Shown piece by piece: positions 9,424-17,064 of a stretch of DNA of 64,000 bases. This stretch comes from Kosakonia oryzae (GTDB lineage: Bacteria > Pseudomonadota > Gammaproteobacteria > Enterobacterales > Enterobacteriaceae): contig NZ_CP014007.2 in NCBI RefSeq assembly GCF_001658025.2, positions 4,278,001 to 4,342,000 of the forward strand. The letters run 5' to 3'. Position numbers and translations under genes: made by a program. The notes below the pieces were generated by a model. The model was not told the DNA's origin, ran no database searches, and saw only the letters and a program-made list of their open reading frames with translations. Numbering within the stretch: the stretch's first letter is position 1; each line of letters opens with the position of its first letter.

Positions 9424-10575
9424 ATGAAAGTGGGCATTATTGGTCTTGGCTTTCGTCTTTCCCATGTGGTGAAAGAGTTCAGCAAAGCCGATACAGAATT
9501 CTCAGTAGTGGGTTATGTTGATCCGGCTCCGGCGGGTTTACCCAATCTTCACACCTTCGGTATCGATCCCGGCAAGGCATTCGACAGCATCGACGCACTG
9601 TTGAGCCATGGCGGTTTTGATCTGCTGTTGATCGGCTCACCGAACTTTATGCATCTTGAGCATATTCGTCAGGGACTGGCAGCGGGTTATACCGTCTTCA
9701 CCGAGAAGCCGGTGGTCATCAATGAAGAACAGACGATGTCGATGGCGCGGCTGGTGCAGCAGTATGGTCACGAGCGTATTCTGGTCGGTCTGGTGCTGCG
9801 CTACTCGCCGCTGTACCACGACCTGTTGATGGCGCGTGATGATAAACGCCTCGGAGAGATTACCTCCATCGAAGCCACCGAACATATCAAGCCATACCAT
9901 GGAGCCTTCTTCCAGCGCGACTGGCGTCGGCTGGAGAAATACGCCGGTCCGTACATTCTGGAAAAATGCTGTCACGATATCGATCTTTATCAGGGCTTAG
10001 TGGGTGAGCGCCCGGTACGCGTCGCCAGCTTTGGTGGCCGTAAATCCTTTACCCCGCAACACGCGCCGCAGGGTGCCGTCACCCCTGATTCCGAGGTGTA
10101 TCATATCAAGCCGAGCGGCTGGTCCAGTACCGACGCGGTGTTTGATAGCGACGCCGATATCGTCGATTACCAGACAGCCATCATTGAATACGCCGGTGGC
10201 GCCACCCTGGCCTTTCACGCCAACCTCAACGTGCCGGATGAGTTCCGTCGTTTCTGCGTAATGGGCACCGACGGCATGGCGGAAGGTGATTTTGTGCGTA
10301 ACTATTTCCGCGTGCATAACGCCCGTACCGGTGAGCGTGAAGTAGATACCACTTACAGCGGCAACGCTTACGATGGTCACTATGGTGCTGATGCGCTGAT
10401 GGCCGAAGAGATTGTGAAACACATTAAACAGGGAACGCCGCTGAAAGTCACGGTGGTGGACGCACTGGAAGCCGGACTCACCGCGATTAAAATCGACGAA
10501 GCGCGAAAATCGAAAACCGTGGTGGATATGACAGAAAGCTGGAAACAATTTGACGCCAGCCTGGGGAAAAATTAG
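9424..10575 (+). CDS. Gfo/Idh/MocA-family NAD(P)-dependent oxidoreductase
   Basis: A 383-residue protein with an N-terminal Rossmann fold (VGIIGLGFRLSHVV, about 3-16), the FTEKPVVINEEQ motif holding the conserved EKP lysine, and a C-terminal substrate-binding domain (LEKCCHDIDLYQGLVGERP). Family members oxidise or reduce cyclic sugars and inositols, and some remove N-acetylated sugars from glycosides. It is divergent from the BadF/ROK operon over a 269-base AT-rich gap, so it likely belongs to the same regulon. The substrate cannot be read from sequence. Confidence 0.87.
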   Translation: MKVGIIGLGFRLSHVVKEFSKADTEFSVVGYVDPAPAGLPNLHTFGIDPGKAFDSIDALLSHGGFDLLLIGSPNFMHLEHIRQGLAAGYTVFTEKPVVINEEQTMSMARLVQQYGHERILVGLVLRYSPLYHDLLMARDDKRLGEITSIEATEHIKPYHGAFFQRDWRRLEKYAGPYILEKCCHDIDLYQGLVGERPVRVASFGGRKSFTPQHAPQGAVTPDSEVYHIKPSGWSSTDAVFDSDADIVDYQTAIIEYAGGATLAFHANLNVPDEFRRFCVMGTDGMAEGDFVRNYFRVHNARTGEREVDTTYSGNAYDGHYGADALMAEEIVKHIKQGTPLKVTVVDALEAGLTAIKIDEARKSKTVVDMTESWKQFDASLGKN

Positions 10576-10970
10576 CCCGATAACGGCCACAGTCTCGCGA
10601 TCCCCCTAATCGCGAGCTTTATCATGGCGGTACAGACTGGACATCTCCTTTACCGGCCTCCTGGCCGGTTTTTATTTCTCACGCAAAACCACATGAGCAG
10701 GTCAGCAATAGTTTTTCGTTTTGTCTGACACTATTCAGGGTTTGCAGCAGTGTCTATCACACCCAAACCCGATATAGATGACGGGAGTGAAATAGCGCGC
10801 ATGACTCTCGCGTCGATTCATCGTGAATAGCGGGCATAAGAGAAATTAAATCATTCATCAATCGTTATCAGAAAAAACGTAACATGTGTTTTTTTGCATA
10901 AAACACTCTTATCGCTTTTTGTAAGTTAGTTATGTTTTTTAACTATTTCCGAATGATAAGGTGACGCGCA
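10576..10970. other. Intergenic region with terminators, 395 bases
   Basis: No gene is seen. It starts with an inverted repeat (CTCGCGAT / ATCGCGAG near 10595-10617) and the strong terminator at 10652-10677. The remaining 290 bases turn AT-rich toward the next start at 10971. Confidence 0.6.
10652..10677 (+). terminator. Rho-independent terminator after the oxidoreductase
   Basis: A seven-base stem ACCGGCC / GGCCGGT with loop TCCT is followed directly by TTTTATTT, 76 bases after the stop codon of the oxidoreductase gene. Confidence 0.85.
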
Positions 10971-11276
10971 ATGAAACAATTAAGAATCTATACATTAAAA
11001 GATAAAGAAAGTGCAGAAAAATATTTCCGCACTTGTTGGCCAAAACATATGGTGAGCTTACCGAAGTTTGGCATCTTCATTAACAGCGTATATCTGGGTG
11101 CTAATGAGCAAGCTAATCAGGTTATCGCGGTGGTCACTTTCCCTGAAGAATGCGATGTTAACCTTTTAAATCGCCAATATATGCAAAGTCAGGATTTTAG
11201 CGAAGATATGCGTGGATTCACTATGACAGATATAGTTCGGGTTGATGAAATTGAAATTAGCGAAACGCTTTTTTAA
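10971..11276 (+). CDS. NIPSNAP-like small protein
   Basis: A 101-residue protein starting MKQLRIYTLKDKESAEKYF, a pattern typical of NIPSNAP-type dimeric alpha-beta barrel proteins; a conserved KFGI and a C-terminal FTMTDIVRVDEIEI fit the fold. The start has AAGGTGA about six bases upstream. The surrounding bases are AT-rich and the next feature is an IS remnant, so it may have been brought in. Family is likely; function is unknown. Confidence 0.7.
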   Translation: MKQLRIYTLKDKESAEKYFRTCWPKHMVSLPKFGIFINSVYLGANEQANQVIAVVTFPEECDVNLLNRQYMQSQDFSEDMRGFTMTDIVRVDEIEISETLF

Positions 11277-11348
11277 CAGCTTTTATTGCAATAGCTGACC
11301 GGCGTTGCCTCACACATAACTGCCACAGTTTTCCGCTTCTGTCTGTCG

Positions 11349-11612
11349 TCAGAACTTTCGGCCCATAGACACCTGAAGCGCCTCCTTATCCAGCATGGCT
11401 TCAGCGAGCAGCGTCCTGAGGAGGACGCTCTCTTCTTCATGTGCCTTAAGGCGTTTGACTTCAGGCAATTCCATGCCGCCAAACTTCTTGCGCCAGGTAT
11501 AAAAGGTGGCGTCTGAAATAGCATGCTTGCGGCAAAGTTCCCGGGCCGGAACGCTGGCTTCGGCCTCGCGGAGAATAGTGATGATCTGTTCGTCGGAAAA
11601 TCGCTTCTTCAT
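11349..11612 (-). mobile_element. IS3-family orfA remnant (IS407-like), no orfB
   Basis: An intact 87-residue OrfA: an HTH region (FSDEQIITILREAEASVPAR and SDATFYTWRKK) and the leucine-zipper tail (EVKRLKAHEEE, LLAEAMLDKEALQ) typical of IS3-family transposases. The orfB integrase that should follow on the minus strand is missing: the 70 bases after the stop lead straight to the NIPSNAP-like gene. The element is therefore inactive on its own. Its upstream end probably lies near 11640-11690, but terminal repeats could not be paired. Confidence 0.85.
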
Positions 11613-11802
11613 GGGAGGTCCTCATGTGGTTTATGAAGCCATTACTGACATCGCGGAGTATTAATCAACGGGGCAGGCCATGTATCTGATAACCCATTTC
11701 ATCATTTTTGTTTGCTTCCGTTCTGCCTGAAAACATGGGATTAATGTCACTCTTCCGGCTTTGGTCAGTTCGTATACTGCAAGAGTGCTATCGGGGTCCA
11801 TT

Positions 11803-13014
11803 ATGTTTCTTGAAGAACGTAGAAAGTCTATTTTGCAATATTTAGATGAGCACGAGCGTGGCTATGTGAATTATTTTGCTGCGCATTTTAATGTCACGAA
11901 AGAAACGATACGCAGTGATTTAAATACTCTTGCAGAGATGGGTCTGGTGCAGCGCTGTTACGGCGGAGCAATTATTTCACGCCGTAGTTTGCTGGCTGAA
12001 CTTATTTCTGAAACCGGTGATAGTTTTGAGGTGCTACTGCAACCTATTAATCACCGGAAATCACCCAGTGATGAGCGACAGAAAGGAAAATTTATGCAGG
12101 GCAAGGTATGTGTATTTGGTTCGTTCAATGTTGACATTGTAGCTAAAGTTGAACGTTTCCCACGGGGAGGAGAGTCGCTAATGGCGCTGGGCAGCAGTCT
12201 GGGGCCGGGCGGGAAAGGGGCTAACCAGGCAACGGCCGCCAGTAAAGCCGGTGCTCAGGTGCACTTTGTCGCAAAGGTGGGTAAAGATCAGTTCAGTAAT
12301 TTAGCCGCGGATCACCTAACTCGCTCTGCCATTCACTCTTACACGCTTTATCAATCTGAGAGTGAACCAACCGGTAATGCGATTATTTATGTTTCTCAGG
12401 AAAATGGCGAAAACATGATTGCCATTTATTCTGGGGCAAATAAGACTATTACCCACAATGAAATTCAGGCAATTATTCCGGAATTATCTTCGTCTGACGT
12501 GTTATTGGTTCAACTGGAGAATAATTTCGATGCCACTCACTCGATAATTAAGATCGCTCACGAACTGGGTAAGCGAGTGATTCTGAACCCGGCCCCTTAT
12601 TCTGCTGAAATTATACCCAGCATTCCCTTTGTGGATGTCATTACGCCGAACGAAACGGAGGCGTCGTTATTGTCGGGTATCGACATTACCGATCTTGATA
12701 CGGCAAAAGAAGCGGCTCTGCGCATTGCCGAACTGGGCGCCAGTAAGGTGCTGATTACAATGGGGTCGCGTGGTGCACTGCTGCTGGACAACCGCCAGTT
12801 TAGCCATATTCGCGCCTTCCCTGCCGTCACCGTGGATACCACCGGTGCTGGCGATGCTTTTAACGGTGCGCTAGCCGCCTCGCTGGCCGCCGGAAACAGT
12901 CTGGTGCAGGCCACAACCTGGGCCTCCGCCTTTGCCTCTCTGGCCGTTGAGCTGGAAGGGGCATCCAACATGCCTGATTTCGAACAGGCAAACGCACGAC
13001 TCCGTACCCTTTGA
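11803..13014 (+). CDS. DeoR-type HTH fused to ribokinase-like sugar kinase
   Basis: From the ATG at 11803 the product has 403 residues; the frame also runs back to a TTG at 11761, but MFLEERRKSIL is the usual DeoR start. Residues 1-65 form the DeoR helix-turn-helix (VTKETIRSDLNTLAEMGLVQR, then CYGGAII). Residues 98-403 are a complete PfkB/ribokinase domain (VCVFGSFNVDIVAKV, GPGGKGANQATAASKAG, DTTGAGDAFNGAL with the catalytic Asp). An internal ATG at 12094 with AAAGGA seven bases upstream could also make the kinase alone. It is first in the operon with the aldolase, YhcH-like and MFS genes, suggesting a kinase that also senses and controls the pathway. Confidence 0.88.
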   Translation: MFLEERRKSILQYLDEHERGYVNYFAAHFNVTKETIRSDLNTLAEMGLVQRCYGGAIISRRSLLAELISETGDSFEVLLQPINHRKSPSDERQKGKFMQGKVCVFGSFNVDIVAKVERFPRGGESLMALGSSLGPGGKGANQATAASKAGAQVHFVAKVGKDQFSNLAADHLTRSAIHSYTLYQSESEPTGNAIIYVSQENGENMIAIYSGANKTITHNEIQAIIPELSSSDVLLVQLENNFDATHSIIKIAHELGKRVILNPAPYSAEIIPSIPFVDVITPNETEASLLSGIDITDLDTAKEAALRIAELGASKVLITMGSRGALLLDNRQFSHIRAFPAVTVDTTGAGDAFNGALAASLAAGNSLVQATTWASAFASLAVELEGASNMPDFEQANARLRTL

Positions 13015-13030
13015 ACTCAGGAAAAATAAT

Positions 13031-13954
13031 ATGAAAACGATCAACGGTATTGTTCCGGTAATGCTGACGCCATTTACAGCTGACGATCGGATTGATTATC
13101 CGGCGCTGGCGAAATTAATCGACTGGTATCTGGAGAAAGGGGTTGATGCGCTGTTTGCCGTCTGCCAGTCAAGCGAAATGCAGTTCCTTTCTTTAGAGGA
13201 ACGTGTTGAGCTGGCGCGCTTTGTGGTACAGCACGTTAATGGCCGCATTCCGGTTATCGCCTCTGGTCATATCAGCGACGATATTGAAGCACAAAAAACC
13301 GAGCTGCTGGCGATGGCGCAGACCGGTATTGATGCTCTGGTGCTGGTGACCAACCATCTCGATCCGCGAAACGAGGGCAGCGAAGTCTTCTACGCTACGC
13401 TCAATACGCTGCTGGAAACGCTGCCGACCTCTCTGCCGCTCGGCCTTTACGAGTGTCCGGCGCCATATCGCCGCCTGCTAAGCGATGATGAATTTACCTG
13501 GTGCGCCAATAGCGGCCGTTTCATTGTGCTGAAGGATGTGAGCTGCGATCTGCTGACCGTTGAACGTCGCGTACGTCTGGCTCAGGGGACGCCGCTCAAC
13601 GTTATTAACGCCAACGCGGCGATTGCCTGGCCGGCGATTCTGGCGGGTTCGCAGGGCTTTAGCGGCGTGTTTACCAACTTCCATCCTGAGCTGTACAGCT
13701 GGTTATGGCGGGAAGGGAAAAAGCAGCGCGCGCTGGCCGATGAACTGGCGATTTTCCTCTCGCTGGGGGCCGTGACCGAAACGCTGGGCTATCCGAAAAA
13801 CGCCAAAATTTATCATCAGCGCCTCGGGACCTTTGACGGCATCACCTGCCGGGTTAACAAGGATGATGTGCTGAATAAGTTTTGGGGGCTGACGGTGATC
13901 CTCGACCAGATTCGTGCCGGAACCGAACAATGGCGTCAGCGTATCGCTGGCTAA
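13031..13954 (+). CDS. DapA/NanA-family class I aldolase
   Basis: A 307-residue (beta/alpha)8-barrel protein, starting MKTINGIVPVMLTPF 16 bases after the kinase stop, with AGGA upstream. The Schiff-base lysine is in RFIVLKDVSCD and the conserved tyrosine in LGLYECPAPYRR. The usual GTTGE loop of dihydrodipicolinate synthase and N-acetylneuraminate lyase is CQSSE here, so it is neither of those in the strict sense. With a kinase, a YhcH-type protein and a sugar-acid transporter, cleavage of a 2-keto-3-deoxy sugar acid or sialic-acid-like compound to pyruvate is the best guess. Confidence 0.85.
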   Translation: MKTINGIVPVMLTPFTADDRIDYPALAKLIDWYLEKGVDALFAVCQSSEMQFLSLEERVELARFVVQHVNGRIPVIASGHISDDIEAQKTELLAMAQTGIDALVLVTNHLDPRNEGSEVFYATLNTLLETLPTSLPLGLYECPAPYRRLLSDDEFTWCANSGRFIVLKDVSCDLLTVERRVRLAQGTPLNVINANAAIAWPAILAGSQGFSGVFTNFHPELYSWLWREGKKQRALADELAIFLSLGAVTETLGYPKNAKIYHQRLGTFDGITCRVNKDDVLNKFWGLTVILDQIRAGTEQWRQRIAG

Positions 13955-13969
13955 GCAGAGGATGCCATT

Positions 13970-14461
13970 ATGATCGTAACCAGTATGAAGGCATGGCCTG
14001 TCCAGGAATCCGCTTTCCATCCGGTGATTCGTCAGGCGCTGGCTTTTCTTGCGCAGAATGATTTTCAGGATTTCGTGCCGGGCAAAATCGACCTGATCCC
14101 TGGCAAGCTGTTCTGCCTGTTGCAGGAGATGGACAGCGTACCTTTTGAAGAGGCGCGCCCGGAGTCGCACCGCCAGTTTATCGATATTCAGTATCTGATC
14201 TCGGGTCATGAGCGCATGGGCGTCAGCCGTGTAGAAAGCGGTCTGCATACCGTTGTTGATGACCGTACACCGCAGCAGGACATCATGTTCTGGCAGGTTG
14301 AAGAAGAAGAGACGCAGGTGACGTTAACGCCCGGTATGTTCGCGATTTTCTTTCCGCAGGATATTCATCGTCCGTGCTGCCATCCGCAGAGTGGTGGGGT
14401 TAATCATCTGCGCAAGGCGGTTATCAAAATCGATCGTGCGTTACTGGAGGAGACGGTATGA
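13970..14461 (+). CDS. YhcH/YjgK/YiaL-family protein
   Basis: A 163-residue cupin-fold protein. ESHRQFIDIQYLISGHERMG and FFPQDIHRPC hold the metal-binding residues shared with YhcH, YiaL and EbgC. Family members occur in sialic acid and sugar-acid operons, where a role as anomerase or epimerase has been proposed. It begins 15 bases after the aldolase with GAGGA upstream, and its stop overlaps the MFS start (ATGA). Confidence 0.85.
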   Translation: MIVTSMKAWPVQESAFHPVIRQALAFLAQNDFQDFVPGKIDLIPGKLFCLLQEMDSVPFEEARPESHRQFIDIQYLISGHERMGVSRVESGLHTVVDDRTPQQDIMFWQVEEEETQVTLTPGMFAIFFPQDIHRPCCHPQSGGVNHLRKAVIKIDRALLEETV

Positions 14462-15735
14462 GCACAGTAAATCCGGCTTCCGCCACGGCAATTGCGCCGC
14501 CGAAGCTCTCCCGCCGTCGCTGGGGAATCATTTTAATTCTGCTCCTGGCTGCGGTGGTGAACTACCTTGACCGCGCCAACCTGAGTATCGCCAATACCAC
14601 GATTTCGAAGGAGTTTGGTTTCTCCGGCACTGAAATGGGCCTGCTGCTGTCGGCGTTCCTCTGGCCTTATGCGTTGGCTAACCTGCCCGCCGGATGGCTG
14701 GTAGACCGCTTTGGTCCGAAGAAGATGTTCACCGGTGCGCTGACTCTCTGGTCCGCCGTGACCTTCCTGATGGGATTTGTGAACACCTACAGTTTTTTCT
14801 ACGGTCTGCGGGTGCTGTTAGGGGTTGCTGAGTCCCCGTTCTTTACCTCGGGTATCAAGATCACCCAAAGCTGGTTTTCGGATAAAGAGCGCGGCCTGCC
14901 GACATCGATCATCAATACCGGTTCGCAAATTGCGAATGCCATTGCTCCGCCGCTGCTGACCGTTCTGCTGCTGTGGGTAGGCTGGCGCGGGATGTTTATC
15001 ACCATAGGTCTGTTAGGGATTCCGTTAGTGCTGGCGTGGTTGAGGTTTTATCGCGATCCGGATGCGCGGGAAGCGATGCTGATTCATACCGGTAAAGTCG
15101 CCGTAACCACAGTGGATAAACCGCAGGTAAACTGGGGCGACCTGTTCCGCAACAAAACGACCTGGCTGATGATTTCCGGCAACTTCTGCATCATGTTTAC
15201 TATCTGGGTTTACCTGACCTGGCTGCCGGGTTATCTGGAAACGTCGCTGGGCTTTAGCCTGAAGCAGACGGGCTTGATTGCGTCGATTCCGTTCTTCGCC
15301 GGTATTCTTGGCGTGCTGTGCGGCGGGATGATCTCTGACCGTCTGGTGCGCAAAGGGGTTAATGCGGTAACGGCGCGTAAGGTGCCTATTGTGCTGGGTG
15401 CGACGATGGCGGCCTGTTTTGTGATGCCAATTCCGTTCGTCAGCAACAGCGGTACTGCGATTACGCTACTGACGCTGGGCTATTTCTGCTCGCAAATGCC
15501 ATCCGGAGTTATCTGGGCGCTGGCAGCAGACATGGCACCAAAAGAGCAGGTTGCTTCCCTCGGTGCGATCCAGAACTTTGGCGGTTTCCTCGGTGCAGCG
15601 CTGGCGCCAGTGATCACCGGGATTATCCTTGATGCTACCGGCCACTTCACCAACGTCTTTATTCTCGGCGGCTGCCTGCTGTTCCTTGGCGCCTGTCTCT
15701 ATGGTTTCTTTGTACGTAAACCGTTGGCACAGTAG
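14458..15735 (+). CDS. MFS transporter, anion:cation symporter (ACS) family
   Basis: A 425-residue membrane protein with about 12 transmembrane helices. The VVNYLDRANLSIANTTISKE region at helix 1 and GWLVDRFGPKKMF between helices 2 and 3 are typical of the ACS family (galactonate, glucarate and hexuronate carriers). GGAG stands before the ATG and the start overlaps the previous stop by four bases. It is the last gene of the operon and would import the sugar acid used by the aldolase and kinase. Confidence 0.9.
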   Translation: MSTVNPASATAIAPPKLSRRRWGIILILLLAAVVNYLDRANLSIANTTISKEFGFSGTEMGLLLSAFLWPYALANLPAGWLVDRFGPKKMFTGALTLWSAVTFLMGFVNTYSFFYGLRVLLGVAESPFFTSGIKITQSWFSDKERGLPTSIINTGSQIANAIAPPLLTVLLLWVGWRGMFITIGLLGIPLVLAWLRFYRDPDAREAMLIHTGKVAVTTVDKPQVNWGDLFRNKTTWLMISGNFCIMFTIWVYLTWLPGYLETSLGFSLKQTGLIASIPFFAGILGVLCGGMISDRLVRKGVNAVTARKVPIVLGATMAACFVMPIPFVSNSGTAITLLTLGYFCSQMPSGVIWALAADMAPKEQVASLGAIQNFGGFLGAALAPVITGIILDATGHFTNVFILGGCLLFLGACLYGFFVRKPLAQ

Positions 15736-15745
15736 TTCTCTGCGC

Positions 15746-15773
15746 AGACAAAGCGCCGGCGGGTGCTTTGTCT
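15746..15773 (+). terminator. Hairpin after the MFS gene
   Basis: AGACAAAGC and GCTTTGTCT form a perfect 9-bp stem with a GC-rich loop, 11 bases after the stop codon. The following GTCTTGCT is only weakly T-rich. Confidence 0.65.
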
Positions 15774-15921
15774 GTCTTGCTATGTGCCACGGCCGTATCG
15801 CGGTTACCGAGTTCTTTGATTATCCTTGCATTTACTGCAGCCAGGTGATGAGATTCCGCCCGGATGCTTCGGGGCGGGCCTCATACCCGAGGCAACGATA
15901 AAAATGACCGGCTGAATCAGT

Positions 15922-16797
15922 TCATTTCAACGGCAAATAGATATCCGTAAGTAATTCATGTTCCGCCACCTCATACACAAAGTTGTGGTAATGAAAGAAA
16001 AGCGGGAAGTCGCGGAGTTCCTCGCCACTCTCAGGCAACCAGTCACGATATAGCGCCTTAGCCAACCCGGTTAATGCATCATGCGATCCCTGATGGCGCA
16101 ACACCGCACATCGACCAGCAGGGATGTCACTATTTATCACCCCGAAGCGATTGTCTTCCGCAATCGGTGACGTTACTGTCCCGCAAATATGGAACTCAAA
16201 TTCATCCGGCGGAGTTAAGTCCGGATCGTGTGGTGCAATACCGTAGGTCTGGCTGCTGGCAACAGGCGAATAACCGGTGGTTTTTCGCCATTCAATAAAG
16301 CGGGCCGCAGTTTCGTTTATTAGCTCCGGTTGCCCATAATGAGTCAGCATTGCGACTGATGTCGCGGGAAAATGGATGATCTTGATCTCGCCTTGCATCG
16401 TTTGTCTCCTGGCTTTATAAGGTTCGGATATGCGCTTATGCCAATCCACCCAGGGGGGTTGCTGGCGAAATTGCGTCGGTGAGAGACCAAACATTTGTCT
16501 GAAAGCACGGCTAAATGATTCAGAATGCTGGAAACCGGCGTCGAGCGCGATATCAGTGATTTTCTCTAACGGATTAAAAGCCAGCCGATAAGAGGCGCGT
16601 TTTAAGCGCATCATCTGGATGTAACGACCAGGTGGCATCCCACAATAACTACAAAACTGACGATGGAAGTGAAATGGCGAGAAATGCGCCACTTCACTGA
16701 GTTTTTCCAGTAATAATGTGTCATCGAGATGACCGTCAATATAATCAAAGACCTGTTTAAAACGTCTGGCGTAACTATCAGTTTTCTTATCACACAT
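15922..16797 (-). CDS. AraC-family regulator with GyrI-like effector domain
   Basis: From the ATG at 16797 the product has 291 residues; the longer frame to 16902 lacks a likely start. The N-terminal third is the AraC HTH pair (LSEVAHFSPFHFHRQFCSYC, DIALDAGFQHSESFSRAFRQ, MFGLSPTQFR). After residue 130 a GyrI/SbmC-like domain follows (FPATSVAMLTHYGQPELI, GRCAVLRHQGSHDAL, DIYLPLK). This layout is that of Rob-type regulators that sense small amphipathic compounds. It ends convergently with the MFS operon and borders the AT-rich element on the right. Confidence 0.87.
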   Translation of the reverse strand: MCDKKTDSYARRFKQVFDYIDGHLDDTLLLEKLSEVAHFSPFHFHRQFCSYCGMPPGRYIQMMRLKRASYRLAFNPLEKITDIALDAGFQHSESFSRAFRQMFGLSPTQFRQQPPWVDWHKRISEPYKARRQTMQGEIKIIHFPATSVAMLTHYGQPELINETAARFIEWRKTTGYSPVASSQTYGIAPHDPDLTPPDEFEFHICGTVTSPIAEDNRFGVINSDIPAGRCAVLRHQGSHDALTGLAKALYRDWLPESGEELRDFPLFFHYHNFVYEVAEHELLTDIYLPLK

Positions 16798-16944
16798 GGC
16801 TTCCTCCGTGCTGCTTAATATGCTCGAAGGCGATTCAGCTTGCCTGACCGATCTTGCCCAAAGAACGTCCGCAGGAGCTAATAGGAACGAAACAAAAAAC
16901 AAAAACCGTTGTTTTTTAATGTTTTTTATTACATTGATGAAATT

Positions 16945-16970
16945 GATACCCCCAAAAGTACCCCCAATGA
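16945..16970. repeat. C-tract repeat resembling the integrase upstream region
   Basis: Two CCCCC tracts spaced by AAAAGTA, framed by GATA and AATGA, mirror the paired CCCCCC tracts at 22571-22598 (ATAT, ATAAGT, AAATGA) in the same orientation. They are either flanking direct repeats of the element or the relic of a second integrase upstream region. Confidence 0.45.
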
Positions 16971-17030
16971 TTTTTTCCGTATAGTCAACGCATTTTCTTA
17001 AGGTTAGTTTCTTCTAAACTTACTAAAGCA

Positions 17031-17057
17031 TTAGAGCCTGTAAGAAACAGGCTCTAA
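17031..17057 (-). terminator. Hairpin after the SIR2-NTPase gene
   Basis: TTAGAGCCTGT and ACAGGCTCTAA pair perfectly over 11 bases with a five-base loop, eight bases after the stop of the minus-strand gene. The T-run is weak, so it may be a terminator or a protecting hairpin. Confidence 0.65.
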
Positions 17058-17064
17058 TTAAGAG

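Noticed and set aside
11273..11524. 83-codon minus-strand frame beside the IS3 orfA
   Set aside because: It is a different frame through orfA and does not resemble IS3 OrfB, so it is not evidence for an intact transposase.
16870..16895. Possible left copy of the thrW 3' end (TAATAGGA then CGAA)
   Set aside because: Only about eight contiguous bases match the tRNA 3' end, with an indel after them; too weak to call an attachment site.
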